64,000 nt of DNA. It comes from Oryzibacter oryziterrae. GTDB lineage: Bacteria; Pseudomonadota; Alphaproteobacteria; Rhizobiales; Pleomorphomonadaceae. Under the pieces are notes generated by a model. The model searched no databases and was not told where the DNA came from. It saw only the letters and a list, made by a program, of their open reading frames with translations. A program made the translations under genes and the position numbers. Positions 25,655-35,063 of this stretch are shown here, one piece after another. Each line of letters begins with the position of its first letter. Position 1 is the stretch's first letter. Where the stretch lies: assembly GCF_021864535.1 (NCBI RefSeq), contig NZ_JAKJIC010000002.1:1-64000 (forward strand). The letters are read 5' to 3'.

Positions 25655-28600
25655 TCATCCTATGGTCATCAGGCTGGCATTGCCGCCGGCCGCAGCCGTG
25701 TTGACGGAGGTGGACACTTCCTCGAGCAGCAGATTGACCGCATAGCCGAGCGCACCCGAGGCGATCTCCTCCCGAGATGCCGCCTGTACCGTCACGATGG
25801 CGCCGGGCAGGCCGGCCAGCGTGCCGCAGACGCCGGTGACCGCCGCAGCGTCACCCTCGACGAGAGCGGCCGCAAAGGGACCGGCGGTGGGCCAATCGGC
25901 CGTCCAGGTGATCGCATCGGCTAGCGCGGAGGGCAGCTCGGCGGCAAGCGCCTCAAGACGCGAATGGCTGGCCACCACCGGCTGATTGCCGCTGGCAAGG
26001 CAGGCGGCCAGCTGGCGCAGGAAGCCCGATTGCGTCTCGGCGATCATCAGCACCCGGCCGCGCGGATGCAGGGCATAGGCGTTGAGCTCGCCGACCGGGC
26101 CGGAGAGCTCCGTCTTGAGACCGAGCCGCGACTGCCGGGCGAAGCTGCGCGCGGCGGTGGCATCCTGTTCGGCGCCCCGTTCGTCCAGCCAGGCGGCCAG
26201 ACTGTCCGTGAGCGGCTTGGCCGCGGAAGTTGTTCCCAAGGGCTGCTCTGGCGGCGGCGTGACGAGGCGGCCGAGATAGAGCGGACCACCCGCCTTCGGT
26301 CCGGTGCCGGACAGGCCGCGACCGCCGAAGGGCTGCAAGCCGACGACGGCGCCGATGACATTGCGGTTCACATAGAGATTGCCGGCGGCGACGCGGCTGG
26401 TGACATGCTCGATGGTCTCGTCGATGCGGGTGTGCAGGCCGAAGGTGAGGCCGTAACCGGTGGCGTTGATGTCGTCGATCAGCCGGTTGATGTCGGTCCG
26501 CTTGTAGCGCACCACATGCAGCACCGGGCCGAAGACTTCACGGCCAAGATCGGCGAGCCCGGCGACCTCGATGATGGTGGGCGCCACGAAGGTGCCGCGA
26601 TCGGTCGCGCTTGGCAGCGGCAGCTGTTCGACCTTGTGGCCGCGCGCGGCCATGCGCGCCACATGGGCATCGATGGTGGCCTTGGCCTCGGCGGTGATCA
26701 CCGGGCCGACGTCGACGGCGAGACGGTCGGTGCGGCCGATGTCCAGTTCCGTCAGCGCGCCCTTGAGCATGGTGAGAATGCGGTCGGCCACCTCCTCCTG
26801 CAGGCAGAGGACGCGCAAGGCCGAGCAGCGCTGGCCGGCGCTGTCGAAAGCCGAAGCGATCACGTCGCCGACCACCTGCTCGGCCAGCGCCGAGGAATCG
26901 ACGATCATGGCATTCTGGCCGCCGGTCTCGGCGATCAGCGGGATCGGCTTGCCCGAGGGCGTGGTGCGGGTGGCAAGCTCACGCTGGATCAGCCGGGCGA
27001 CTTCCGTCGATCCGGTGAACATCACGCCCGCCGTCTCGCGGGCCGCAACCAGCGCCGCGCCGACGCGACCGTCGCCCGGCAGGAGCTGCAGCGCCGCCCG
27101 AGGCACGCCGGCTTCGTGCAGGAGGCGCACGGCGGCAGCGGCGATCAGCGGGGTCTCCTCCGCCGGTTTGGCGAGTACCGGGTTGCCGGCCACCAGCGCG
27201 GCGGCAATCTGCCCGGTGAAGATGGCCAGCGGGAAGTTCCACGGGCTGATGCAGGTGATGGGGCCGAGCGCCTGCTGGGAGGGGCCGAAGGTGGTCCGGG
27301 CCTGCTCGGCGTAGTAGCGCAGGAAGTCGACGGCCTCGCGCACCTCGGCAATGGCGTTGGGGGCCGACTTGCCGGCCTCGCGCATGATGAGGCCGAGGAG
27401 ATGCGGCATCTCCGCCTGCAGCCGATCGGCGGCGCGGTCGAGGCAGGCGGCGCGTGTTGCCACCGGCGTTGCCGCCCAGTCGGGCGCGAAGGCGGCTGCG
27501 GCGGTGAGCGCGGCGCGCACATCCGCCGTGCTGGCCTCACACACCTCGCCGACGTGGTCGCCGTGATCGCCCGGGTTCAGGACCGGGCGAGGCGCCGCAG
27601 CCTCCGAGGCAACGGCCAGGATGGGCTCTGCCGTCCAGCTCCTGGCGGCGGACGCCTGCAATGCGGCGTCGAGATCGGCGAGCACGGTTTCGTTCGACAG
27701 ATCGAGACCTGCGGAGTTGGCTCGCGTGGCGCCGTAGAGGGCGGCGGGCAGGGCGATCTTCTCGTGCGGCGCGCCGGGCACGGCCATGGCGCGCACCTGC
27801 TCGACCGGATCGATCACCAGCTCGTCGATCGACACCTTGGGATCGGCGATGCGGTTGACGAAGGAGGAGTTGGCGCCGTTCTCCAGGAGGCGACGGACGA
27901 GATAGGCCAGCAGCGTCTCATGGGTGCCGACGGGCGCATAGATGCGGGCGGGACGGTCGAGCTTGCCGGCGCCGACCACTTCCTCATAGAGCGGCTCGCC
28001 CATGCCATGCAGGCACTGGAACTCATATTGCCCGGCATGATAGGCGGGACCGGCCAGATGGTAGATCGTGGCGAGCGACTGCGCATTGTGGGTGGCAAAC
28101 TGCGGGAAGACCGCATCGGGAGCGGCCAGGAGCTTGCGGGCACAGGCCACATAGGCCACGTCGGTGTAGACCTTGCGGGTGTAGACCGGGAAGTCGTCGA
28201 GGCCATCCACCTGCGCCCGCTTGATCTCGGCATCCCAATAGGCACCCTTGACCAGGCGCACCATGACGCGGCGACCGGCGCGGCGGGCAAGGTCGATGAT
28301 GAAGTCGATCACCGCAGGGCAGCGCTTGCCATAGGCCTGCACCACGAAGCCCATGCCGTTCCAGCCGGCGAGATCCGGATCGAGGCAGAGGCTTTCGAGG
28401 AGATCGAGGGACAGTTCCAGCCGGTCGGCTTCCTCTGCGTCGATATTGAGGCCGATGTCATAGCCGCGCGCGATGAGCGCCAGCGCCTTCACCCTCGGCA
28501 GCAGCTCGCCCATGACGCGCGCCGTCTTGGCGCGGGCATAGCGCGGATGCAGGGCCGACAGCTTGATGGAAATGCCCGGGCCTTCGATGACGCCGCGGCC

Positions 28601-29350
28601 GGCGGAAGCCTTGCCGATGGCGTGGATGGCCGTTTCGTAATCGCGATAGTAGCGGTCGGCGTCGGCGGCCGTGGTGGCCGCTTCGCCGAGCATGTCATAG
28701 GAATAGCGGAAGCCCTTCTTCTCCAGTGTCCGCGCGCGCTTGAGCGCCTCGTCGATGGTCTCGCCGGTGACGAACTGCTCGCCCATCATGCGCATGGCGA
28801 GATCGACGCCTCGCCGGATCACCGGCTCGCCGCAGCGGGCGATCAGGCGGGTGAGAGCGGCGCCGAGGCCGCGCTCGTTGACGGTGCCGGTTAGTTTGCC
28901 GGTGACCGCGAGGCCCCAGGTGGCGGCGTTGACGAACAGCGAACGGTCAGCACCCATGTGGGCGGCCCAGTCGCCGTCGGCGATCTTGTCGCGGATCAGA
29001 GCGTCCCGCGTCGCCGTGTCGGGAATGCGCAACAGCGCTTCGGCCAGGCACATGAGCGCGACGCCTTCCTCGCTCGACAGCGAGTATTCATGCACCAGCC
29101 CCTCGACGCCGCTGTTGCGCGGCTTGGCGCGCAGCGCCGTGATGAGATTGCGGGCGGTGGCGGCGATCGCCTGGCGCTGACCGGCGGGCAGGGCCGCTGC
29201 TGCCAGCAAGGCCGGAACGCAGATGGTCTCGGGCGTGCGATAGGCGGATGTGATCGCCTGCCGCAAGGGGCCCTGCGGTCGGATCGGCGGTGCAAAGGTG
29301 GCAAACGGAGGAGCGGAAGCAAGCGGGGACGTGGGCAGGGGGGCGTTCAT
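25655..29350 (-). CDS. putA: Bifunctional proline dehydrogenase / L-glutamate gamma-semialdehyde dehydrogenase
   Basis: A 1231-residue enzyme that oxidises proline to glutamate in two steps with channelling. The N-terminal half is the FAD-dependent PRODH barrel (GPGISIKLSALHPRY, RLVKGAYWDAEIK, TAFATHNAQSLA-type region). The middle is an aldehyde dehydrogenase with substrate loop ISPWNFPLAIFTGQI, catalytic Glu in AETGGQNAMIVD and catalytic Cys in SAGQRCSALRVL. A C-terminal domain of about 200 residues closes the tunnel. There is no N-terminal ribbon-helix-helix domain, so it should not self-regulate; the divergent Lrp-type gene is the likely activator. The start at 29350 has AGGAGAC upstream. 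Confidence 0.96.
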   Translation of the reverse strand: MNAPLPTSPLASAPPFATFAPPIRPQGPLRQAITSAYRTPETICVPALLAAAALPAGQRQAIAATARNLITALRAKPRNSGVEGLVHEYSLSSEEGVALMCLAEALLRIPDTATRDALIRDKIADGDWAAHMGADRSLFVNAATWGLAVTGKLTGTVNERGLGAALTRLIARCGEPVIRRGVDLAMRMMGEQFVTGETIDEALKRARTLEKKGFRYSYDMLGEAATTAADADRYYRDYETAIHAIGKASAGRGVIEGPGISIKLSALHPRYARAKTARVMGELLPRVKALALIARGYDIGLNIDAEEADRLELSLDLLESLCLDPDLAGWNGMGFVVQAYGKRCPAVIDFIIDLARRAGRRVMVRLVKGAYWDAEIKRAQVDGLDDFPVYTRKVYTDVAYVACARKLLAAPDAVFPQFATHNAQSLATIYHLAGPAYHAGQYEFQCLHGMGEPLYEEVVGAGKLDRPARIYAPVGTHETLLAYLVRRLLENGANSSFVNRIADPKVSIDELVIDPVEQVRAMAVPGAPHEKIALPAALYGATRANSAGLDLSNETVLADLDAALQASAARSWTAEPILAVASEAAAPRPVLNPGDHGDHVGEVCEASTADVRAALTAAAAFAPDWAATPVATRAACLDRAADRLQAEMPHLLGLIMREAGKSAPNAIAEVREAVDFLRYYAEQARTTFGPSQQALGPITCISPWNFPLAIFTGQIAAALVAGNPVLAKPAEETPLIAAAAVRLLHEAGVPRAALQLLPGDGRVGAALVAARETAGVMFTGSTEVARLIQRELATRTTPSGKPIPLIAETGGQNAMIVDSSALAEQVVGDVIASAFDSAGQRCSALRVLCLQEEVADRILTMLKGALTELDIGRTDRLAVDVGPVITAEAKATIDAHVARMAARGHKVEQLPLPSATDRGTFVAPTIIEVAGLADLGREVFGPVLHVVRYKRTDINRLIDDINATGYGLTFGLHTRIDETIEHVTSRVAAGNLYVNRNVIGAVVGLQPFGGRGLSGTGPKAGGPLYLGRLVTPPPEQPLGTTSAAKPLTDSLAAWLDERGAEQDATAARSFARQSRLGLKTELSGPVGELNAYALHPRGRVLMIAETQSGFLRQLAACLASGNQPVVASHSRLEALAAELPSALADAITWTADWPTAGPFAAALVEGDAAAVTGVCGTLAGLPGAIVTVQAASREEIASGALGYAVNLLLEEVSTSVNTAAAGGNASLMTIG

Positions 29351-29402
29351 GGCTGAAGTCTCCTGTCGGGCATGGCTTCGTCGAGCATCGCTCACGTGGC
29401 GG

Positions 29403-29490
29403 TCGACGAAAATCTGCGGGAAATGTGGGAGAAATCATACCAGTCGGCGTCTGGTCATTTTGCCTGAAATCGACGAAAATGGAAGGCAAA
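29403..29490. promoter_or_regulatory. putA / regulator divergent control region
   Basis: Between putA and the Lrp-type gene there is an 11-bp direct repeat, TCGACGAAAAT, at 29403 and again at 29470. There is also an inverted repeat TTTGCCT/AGGCAAA at 29459-29490. The region is AT-rich and is the only place for both divergent promoters. These are candidate binding sites for the regulator encoded beside it. Confidence 0.5.
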
Positions 29491-29524
29491 TCGCCTATTT
29501 GAATAGCCAATGATAGGATGAAGA

Positions 29525-29995
29525 ATGGATAGGGAGCCGAACATAAGTCAACTCGACCCGTTTGACCGGAAGATTCTGGCCGCCTTGGCCGAAGATGGCC
29601 GCATGGCGGTGACCGAACTTGCCCGCAAGGTTGGCCTCTCCAAGACACCCTGTCAGGTGCGCATGAAACGCCTTGTCGATGAGGGATATATCCTGGGCTT
29701 CCGTGCCGTGCTCAACTTGCCGAAACTCGGCCTCGACCACATCGCCTTTGCCGAGGTGAAGCTGTCGGATACGCGCGAAAAGGCGCTCGACGAGTTCAAC
29801 CGCGCCGCCAACAAGGTCCGGGAGATCGAGGAGTGCCACATGATCGCCGGCTCCTTCGACTATCTCCTCAAGGTCCGGACCACCGACATCCATAAATACC
29901 GGCAGGTGTTGGGCGAAAAGATATCAAGTCTGCCCCACGTGGCCAGCACGTCCACCTATGTCGTGATGCAGCCGGTGAAAGAGGCGGGCAGTTGA
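29525..29995 (+). CDS. putR: Lrp/AsnC family regulator, probable proline-responsive PutR
   Basis: A 156-residue transcription factor. The N-terminal helix-turn-helix (LDPFDRKILAALAEDGRMAVTELARKVGLSKTPCQVRMKRL) is followed by a C-terminal RAM/Lrp effector domain (VKVRTTDIHKYRQVL, with CHMIAGSFDYLL). In alphaproteobacteria a gene of this type divergent from putA activates proline catabolism when proline is present. The arrangement here is the same, and the 175-bp spacer holds candidate sites. The symbol rests on that synteny. Confidence 0.88.
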   Translation: MDREPNISQLDPFDRKILAALAEDGRMAVTELARKVGLSKTPCQVRMKRLVDEGYILGFRAVLNLPKLGLDHIAFAEVKLSDTREKALDEFNRAANKVREIEECHMIAGSFDYLLKVRTTDIHKYRQVLGEKISSLPHVASTSTYVVMQPVKEAGS

Positions 29996-30459
29996 GGCAG
30001 CTCGTGGTCGATGGAGAGAGGTAATTTATACGGAGGGTCTGGTTGAGATCATTGAGAGTTCGTCAATGGACTAGTCAAAGTTACCATGGGGATAAATATA
30101 TCGTAAGTTGTTACATTCGGAACCAATTGAATAAGTATCAATATAAACCGACGGGTAATTATTGCGCGATAGCATGGAGTTGAGCTTCCGAGTTCCCTTG
30201 CGGGAACCAGATAGACCTTGGACAGGTCGTCGTGCCCCACTCTGCAGTCTAGAGAGTGCATACGTCCATAGACATCTCTTCAGGCTGAGCGCCTGAAAAA
30301 GAAGAACTCGCGTTCGATCAAGTGCAGTCAATCACTGCCCCGGCAATTGCCGGGGGGCTGGCTTGTTGCCGATCGGGTGGGCCGGACCGATCAAGGTCCG
30401 TGTCCCCGCCGCGGAAGGTCATTCCGGCGGCGCGCGAAGGCATAATCGTGGGGTAGGAA
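29996..30459. other. Intergenic region upstream of the chemoreceptor
   Basis: A 464-bp non-coding stretch. Its first 200 bases are markedly AT-rich for this genome. It holds a GTTCCC-TTGC-GGGAAC hairpin near 30193 and a perfect 18-bp palindrome CCCCGGCAATTGCCGGGG at 30338-30355. Frames in it are short and lack ribosome sites or recognisable protein features. It probably carries the chemoreceptor promoter; a small RNA cannot be ruled out. Confidence 0.5.
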
Positions 30460-32136
30460 ATGAAGCTGACGATCAAGACCCTTCTGGTTGGCGCTGCCGC
30501 CCTTCTCGTTCTCCTGATCGGGGTGCTGGGAGGATTGTCTCTGACCAAGATGGGCGCCATGCAGGCGGCAACCTATGACATCACCAACAACTGGATGCCG
30601 GCGGTCACCAACCTCGGGCGGGTGAGGGCTGCGGCCATTCAATACCGCATGCTTGGCGCGCGTCACGTGACCAACACCGACGCGGCGAAGATGCAGGAAA
30701 TCGAGACGTCCATCGGTGCCGCCCTCGCAGACGTCGACACCTATTCGAAGCTCTACACGCCGACGATCACCGGGTCTGACGAGCAGGCGCTGTGGAATGT
30801 CTTTGCCACCGAATGGCCAGCCTACAACAAGATCCAGGACCAGATTCTCGACTTGAGCCGCAAGAACGAGAATGAGAAGGCCGCCGAGCTGCTCAATGCG
30901 TCGGCGAGCGACTTCAACAAGGCCATGGACTCGCTGAACAAGGACATAGAGTACAACGACAAGGGGGCCGAAAAGGCCAAGGACTTGTCGATCTCCACCT
31001 ATGAGATGGCCTTCTGGTCGGTGTTGGTGGTGAGTGCCGTTGCGACCCTCTGCGGTCTGTCCACCATCGCCTTCGTGTTGTTCGGTGTGTCGCGTCCGCT
31101 GACGCGCATCACGGCGGCCATGCAGGCCGTGGCCGAGGGGCGGCTCGACACGCCCATTCCCTCGGAAGACGCCCGCAACGAGATCGGCGATCAGGCCCGC
31201 ACGCTGAAGATCTTCCGCGACGGTCTGATCGAGGCAGAGCAGTTGCGCGCCAACCAGGCCGAGCAGGAGCGGCGGGCGCAGGAAGCGGCGGTCGTCGAAC
31301 GCAATCAGCTGGCTGACCGGTTCCAGGCCTCCATGGGCGCCCTGGCCGATCGCTTCGCCCATTCGTCCCAGGAAGTGGCCTCATCCGCCCGCAATCTTTC
31401 GGCCACGGCCGAGGAGACGTCGCGGCAGGCGCAGGCCGTGTCGGGAGCTGCAGAGGAAGCTGCGTCCAATGTGCAGACCGTTGCGGCTGGAACCGAAGAG
31501 CTGTCGGCCTCGATCCGCGAGATCAACCACCAGGTGACGAAATCGGCGCAGATCGCCGGCGAGGCCGCAAGTGAGGCCGCCCGCACCGAAAGCAACGTGC
31601 GCGAACTGACGCAGGCGGCAGTCCGCATCGGCGACGTGGTCAATCTCATCAGGGACATCGCCGAGCAGACCAACCTTCTGGCGCTCAATGCCACCATTGA
31701 AGCGGCGCGGGCCGGCGAGGCGGGGCGCGGCTTTGCGGTGGTGGCCTCGGAAGTCAAGCAGCTGGCATCCCAGACGGCCAAGGCTACCGACGAGATCGGC
31801 GCCAAGATCGGTGAGATCCAGGACGCGACCAACGAGACGGTGCAGTCGATCGGCCGCATCGTCAGCACCATCAGTTCGATCCGCGACGTCACCTCCTCCA
31901 TTGCCGGTGCCATGGAAGAGCAGGGGGCTGCCACCTCCGAGATCGCCCAGAACACCCAACGGGCCTCCACCGGCACGCAGGACGTCACCGGCAACATAGC
32001 CGGCGTCGGCCACGCGGCGGAAACCACGGGCGCAGCGGCAACGCAGCTGATGGGCCTGTCGGACAATCTGCAGACTCAGTCCCGAGATCTGCAGCGCGAA
32101 GTGTCGGAGTTTGTCAGCAGCCTGCGGGCAGGCTGA
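30460..32136 (+). CDS. Methyl-accepting chemotaxis protein (four-helix-bundle sensor, HAMP)
   Basis: A complete 558-residue chemoreceptor. The first membrane helix is at about 7-28, followed by a periplasmic four-helix-bundle ligand domain (about 30-185). The second helix is at about 185-211 and the HAMP linker starts with [21 protein letters not shown] long signalling domain contains [20 protein letters not shown] and [15 protein letters not shown]. There is no C-terminal pentapeptide. The ligand is unknown. The gene stands alone, not in a che operon, and a GCGCCCG/CGGGCGC hairpin follows. Confidence 0.95.
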   Translation: MKLTIKTLLVGAAALLVLLIGVLGGLSLTKMGAMQAATYDITNNWMPAVTNLGRVRAAAIQYRMLGARHVTNTDAAKMQEIETSIGAALADVDTYSKLYTPTITGSDEQALWNVFATEWPAYNKIQDQILDLSRKNENEKAAELLNASASDFNKAMDSLNKDIEYNDKGAEKAKDLSISTYEMAFWSVLVVSAVATLCGLSTIAFVLFGVSRPLTRITAAMQAVAEGRLDTPIPSEDARNEIGDQARTLKIFRDGLIEAEQLRANQAEQERRAQEAAVVERNQLADRFQASMGALADRFAHSSQEVASSARNLSATAEETSRQAQAVSGAAEEAASNVQTVAAGTEELSASIREINHQVTKSAQIAGEAASEAARTESNVRELTQAAVRIGDVVNLIRDIAEQTNLLALNATIEAARAGEAGRGFAVVASEVKQLASQTAKATDEIGAKIGEIQDATNETVQSIGRIVSTISSIRDVTSSIAGAMEEQGAATSEIAQNTQRASTGTQDVTGNIAGVGHAAETTGAAATQLMGLSDNLQTQSRDLQREVSEFVSSLRAG

Positions 32137-32161
32137 AAGGATAACGCCTGACCAGATAAAG

Positions 32162-32186
32162 GCGCCCGGCGACCACGTCGGGCGCG
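32162..32186 (+). terminator. Hairpin after the chemoreceptor
   Basis: An inverted repeat GCGCCCG/CGGGCGC with a 10-base loop lies 25 bases after the chemoreceptor stop. The T-run after it is weak, so it is only a possible terminator. Confidence 0.4.
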
Positions 32187-32322
32187 TCGTTCCTGGGGAG
32201 TGTCGATTCCGGAGCCTTCACGCACGCAAGGCAACGCCAACGGCGCAACGATGCAGTGGCCGCGACAGGCGACAGCAACCAGCTCAATCACATCAGTCTT
32301 GTGTGGATTGACCGAAGAAGAA

Positions 32323-32399
32323 TGGCGCGCTCGAAGAGATTCGAACTCCTGACCCTCAGATTCGTAGTCTGATGCTCTATCCAGCTGAGCTACGAGCGC
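32323..32399 (-). tRNA. tRNA-Arg (anticodon ACG)
   Basis: A 77-nt tRNA on the minus strand. The acceptor stem GCGCTCG pairs with CGAGCGC, the D-arm reads AGCTCAGCTGGATAGAGC, the anticodon stem-loop is CAGACTACGAATCTG with anticodon ACG, the T-loop is GTTCGAATC, and CCA is encoded. ACG is deaminated to ICG by TadA and reads CGU, CGC and CGA. Confidence 0.97.
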
Positions 32400-32457
32400 A
32401 TGCCATGGCAAAGAAATTTCTTCGCCGGGATCGGTCGGTCCCGATCGATGGGCAGTG

Positions 32458-32485
32458 TCTATATCGTCGCGTTTCTGATTGCAAG
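32458..32485 (-). promoter_or_regulatory. Possible promoter of tRNA-Arg
   Basis: On the minus strand CTTGCA and TATAGA stand 16 bases apart, about 58 bases upstream of the tRNA 5' end. The match to a housekeeping promoter is moderate. Confidence 0.35.
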
Positions 32486-32561
32486 TGCTTTCTCAGATTT
32501 CGTGCGCGAAAATGGGAAAAAAAGGAAAAGCGCTAAATTACAATGGCTTGCATTGTTGGAA

Positions 32562-32577
32562 GTGGCGCTTCCGCCAC
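32562..32577 (-). terminator. Hairpin downstream of the orphan histidine kinase
   Basis: GTGGCG/CGCCAC with a 4-base loop lies 29 bases after the kinase stop, next to a second small stem ACAATG/CATTGT at 32540-32556. Together they could end the kinase transcript before the tRNA. Confidence 0.4.
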
Positions 32578-32605
32578 CTCCGCTACAGATGAGCCGGATA
32601 TTGGA

Positions 32606-34075
32606 TCATCCGGTCTTGCGGCTGCGGGCGTCTGCCAGGGAGGCTGAACGGTCGGGAATTTCGATCTCGAAGGTGGCGCCGGGCTGGTTCTCGAGCGCGA
32701 CGATCGTGCCCCCGTGAGCGCGGATGAGTTCGGCGGCGATGGCAAGGCCAAGGCCGGTGCCGCCAGGGCGCACGGAGCCCTGGAAGGGCTTGAACAGGGT
32801 CTCTCGCGTCTTCTCTGGCAGGCCGGGTCCGGTGTCGGCCACACGGATGCGGACGACACTGCCTTCACGCGATCCGGAGATGGTCATGCGCTTGACCATG
32901 GCGCTGTCGGCGGTCTGCTCGAGCGCTTGCACGGAGTTGCGCGTGAGATTGAGCAGCACGCGGAAGAGCTGATCTGAATCGGCGTCCACCTCGAGCGAAT
33001 CGGGGACGGCGTTGACCCATTCGATGCTGGCGTGATGGCTGATGCCGGTGACGTCGGCCACATCGTTGGCGAGGCGCACCAGTGCCACGAGGCGCCGGTT
33101 GGGCGGCGCTTCCTGCGCTTTGCCATAGGCAAGGACCGACTGGCAGTAGGTGATCGCACGGTCGATGGTGCTGACCAGCTTGGGGGCGAAGCGCTGCACC
33201 GTCGGGTCGGGAATGGAGGTCAGGCGATCTGAGACAAGCTGCGCCGAAGCGAGCAGATTGCGCAGGTCGTGATTGATCTTGGAGACCGCGAGCCCCAGAT
33301 CGGCCAGGCGGCGCTGCTGCTTGAACATGTCGCCGATGCGGCGCTGGATCGAGGCGATCGCCAGCTCCGCGTGTCCGAGCTCGTCGGTGCGGCCGGAGGG
33401 GATGACGTGGTAGGCGGTGGCTTCCGGGTCGTGGCTCCACCGTTCGAGCTGAATGCCGAGCTTGCGCATGGGCTGAACGAACAGGAAGCGGATGCTGTAA
33501 TAGACCAGCATGCCGGTGATGGCCGAGATCGTCAGCGATATCAGGAAGATGGTTCCCGACGCCTCGATCATGGCCCGCCGCAGTCCGCGTTCGGAGAAGG
33601 CGATTTCGATTTCGCCGTCGGCGCCATAGGCTCCGGTCGCCTTGATGGTCCTGTCATCGCCGAGCAGCAGCGTGTTGGTCGCCTCGCTCAGCAGGTCGAG
33701 GAAGCTCGTCTGCCGCACGTCGATGCTGCGATCCACCGTGGGTGGGGTGTCGGCAACGGCGACCATCTGCTTCATGCCATCGGTCCGGACTGCGATGGCA
33801 TAGGCATCGACCTGGGACAGCATGTCGGCCTGGATGTCGCGCGGCGGTGCCTCGGGATAGGCGGTCAGCGCATGGGCGGCGATCACGCCGGTCCGCAGGC
33901 GCTTTTCGATCTCGTCCTTCTGGAAGTTGGAGATCAGCGGAAAGTAGATGAGAATGTCCGCAAACATCACGAAGAGAATGGTCATCAGCAGCAGCTTGAA
34001 GGAGAGACCCCGCTTGGGATCTCCGAGCGGCATGGCCGTCTCTTCCTTCAACGGCAAATCGTCTGACTGATGCAT
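32606..34075 (-). CDS. Membrane sensor histidine kinase (orphan)
   Basis: A 489-residue kinase counted from 34075. The two membrane helices (about 25-46 and 172-198) bracket a roughly 125-residue periplasmic sensor. A HAMP linker follows (QPMRKLGIQLERWSHD). The dimerisation helix carries the phospho-accepting His269 in an unusual box, SKINHDLRNLLAS. The ATPase part has LLNLTRNSVQA, VADTGPGLPE and GGTGLGLAIAAEL. No response regulator is adjacent, so its partner is elsewhere. An ATG at 34033 with AAGGAAGAG upstream is an equally good start and would remove 14 residues. Confidence 0.88.
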   Translation of the reverse strand: MHQSDDLPLKEETAMPLGDPKRGLSFKLLLMTILFVMFADILIYFPLISNFQKDEIEKRLRTGVIAAHALTAYPEAPPRDIQADMLSQVDAYAIAVRTDGMKQMVAVADTPPTVDRSIDVRQTSFLDLLSEATNTLLLGDDRTIKATGAYGADGEIEIAFSERGLRRAMIEASGTIFLISLTISAITGMLVYYSIRFLFVQPMRKLGIQLERWSHDPEATAYHVIPSGRTDELGHAELAIASIQRRIGDMFKQQRRLADLGLAVSKINHDLRNLLASAQLVSDRLTSIPDPTVQRFAPKLVSTIDRAITYCQSVLAYGKAQEAPPNRRLVALVRLANDVADVTGISHHASIEWVNAVPDSLEVDADSDQLFRVLLNLTRNSVQALEQTADSAMVKRMTISGSREGSVVRIRVADTGPGLPEKTRETLFKPFQGSVRPGGTGLGLAIAAELIRAHGGTIVALENQPGATFEIEIPDRSASLADARSRKTG

Positions 34076-34440
34076 CTCACCCGTCCCAAATCAAATTGCC
34101 CTTCTATCTGTTCCTTTCGTCAGAAATTGGAAGAGGCTGATGAGCGGATCTGGCGAAATATTTTGTAAGATTATGTCCCGTTGTAACACGGCAATGCAAT
34201 TTTCCTCGGATGCCCAGCGGATTCCGGGTCTGTCTCCCATTGATCCGTTGACGGCGCCGTTGCGCTCCCGTATAAGCCCGCATCGATCGGAGAGGTGCCG
34301 GTCTGCCGGGGCGTTTGCCGCTGGCGGAAGGCGCCGCATTTCCATTTTTGGCAACAACCTGCCGACTGACCGGGCGCGACACTGCCGCCGGGGCAGGGGC
34401 ACGACGAATGAGGACGCCCGCACAAGCGGGCGAAAGAACA
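34076..34440. other. Divergent region upstream of rpmH
   Basis: This 365-bp spacer separates the histidine kinase from rpmH and contains the rpmH promoter at 34248-34276, leaving a leader of about 160 bases before rpmH. No gene is seen; the frame that runs through it into rnpA has no conserved residues before the rnpA start. Confidence 0.5.
34248..34276 (+). promoter_or_regulatory. Sigma-70-type promoter of rpmH
   Basis: TTGACG and TATAAG are separated by exactly 17 bases. This is the best housekeeping promoter in the window and fits a strongly expressed ribosomal-protein operon. Confidence 0.75.
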
Positions 34441-34575
34441 ATGAAGCGGACTTATCAGCCGTCCAAGCTCATCCGCAAGCGCCGTCACGGCTTCCGTGCC
34501 CGCATGGCCACCGCTGGCGGTCGCAAGGTGATTGCCCGTCGCCGTGCTGTCGGGCGCAAGAGCCTTTCGGCCTGA
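34441..34575 (+). CDS. rpmH: Ribosomal protein bL34
   Basis: A 44-residue, highly basic protein with the universal bL34 sequence ([18 protein letters not shown], then [25 protein letters not shown]). It is part of the large ribosomal subunit. The adjacent order rpmH-rnpA-yidC is conserved across bacteria and confirms the call. Confidence 0.98.
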   Translation: MKRTYQPSKLIRKRRHGFRARMATAGGRKVIARRRAVGRKSLSA

Positions 34576-34628
34576 TCAGCCGCCGCGTGCGGCTCAAGGC
34601 CCTGAATGAGGGGACGGAGCCCGCTGCC

Positions 34629-35063
34629 ATGGATCGGCTGAAGAAGCGCAAGGACTACCTGAAAGTCGCCCGGGGTGCGCGAACGCCCCGGCGCGGCTTT
34701 TTGCTGCAATCATCCTGGCGTGAGGGTGCTGTGCCGGGTCTCGAAGCCGAAGCCTCGCGTTTCGGTTTCACCGTCACCAAGAAGACCGGCAATGCCGTGG
34801 TGCGCAATCGCATCCGGCGCCGTCTCAAGGAAGCCGTCCGGCTGGAAGGGCAACGCCATGCGGCCCCCGGTCAGGATCTGGTGCTGATCGGCCGGCATGC
34901 GGCACTCGACATGCCTTTCGCCGATCTGATGGCCGACGTGGCTGGCGCCATAAGGGCGGCCGGCAAGCGGCGCAATGCGGACGGCAACGGATCGCACAAA
35001 GCTGCCGCGCAGAATAAAGAGGTGCCGCCTGCGGCATCAAGCGAGGAAGAAACCCGCCAATGA
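34629..35063 (+). CDS. rnpA: Ribonuclease P protein component
   Basis: A 144-residue basic protein that assists the RNase P RNA in cutting tRNA precursors. It starts MDRLKKRKDYLKVARGARTP and contains the conserved RFGFTVTKKTGNAVVRNRIRRRLKEAVR box. The C-terminal 40 residues are a low-conservation tail rich in Ala, Lys and Glu. The frame is open far upstream, but the start at 34629 matches the family. Its stop overlaps the yidC start (ATGA). Confidence 0.95.
   Translation: MDRLKKRKDYLKVARGARTPRRGFLLQSSWREGAVPGLEAEASRFGFTVTKKTGNAVVRNRIRRRLKEAVRLEGQRHAAPGQDLVLIGRHAALDMPFADLMADVAGAIRAAGKRRNADGNGSHKAAAQNKEVPPAASSEEETRQ

Noticed and set aside
25964-28894. 976-codon plus-strand frame
   Set aside because: Antisense to putA, whose two enzyme domains are unmistakable.
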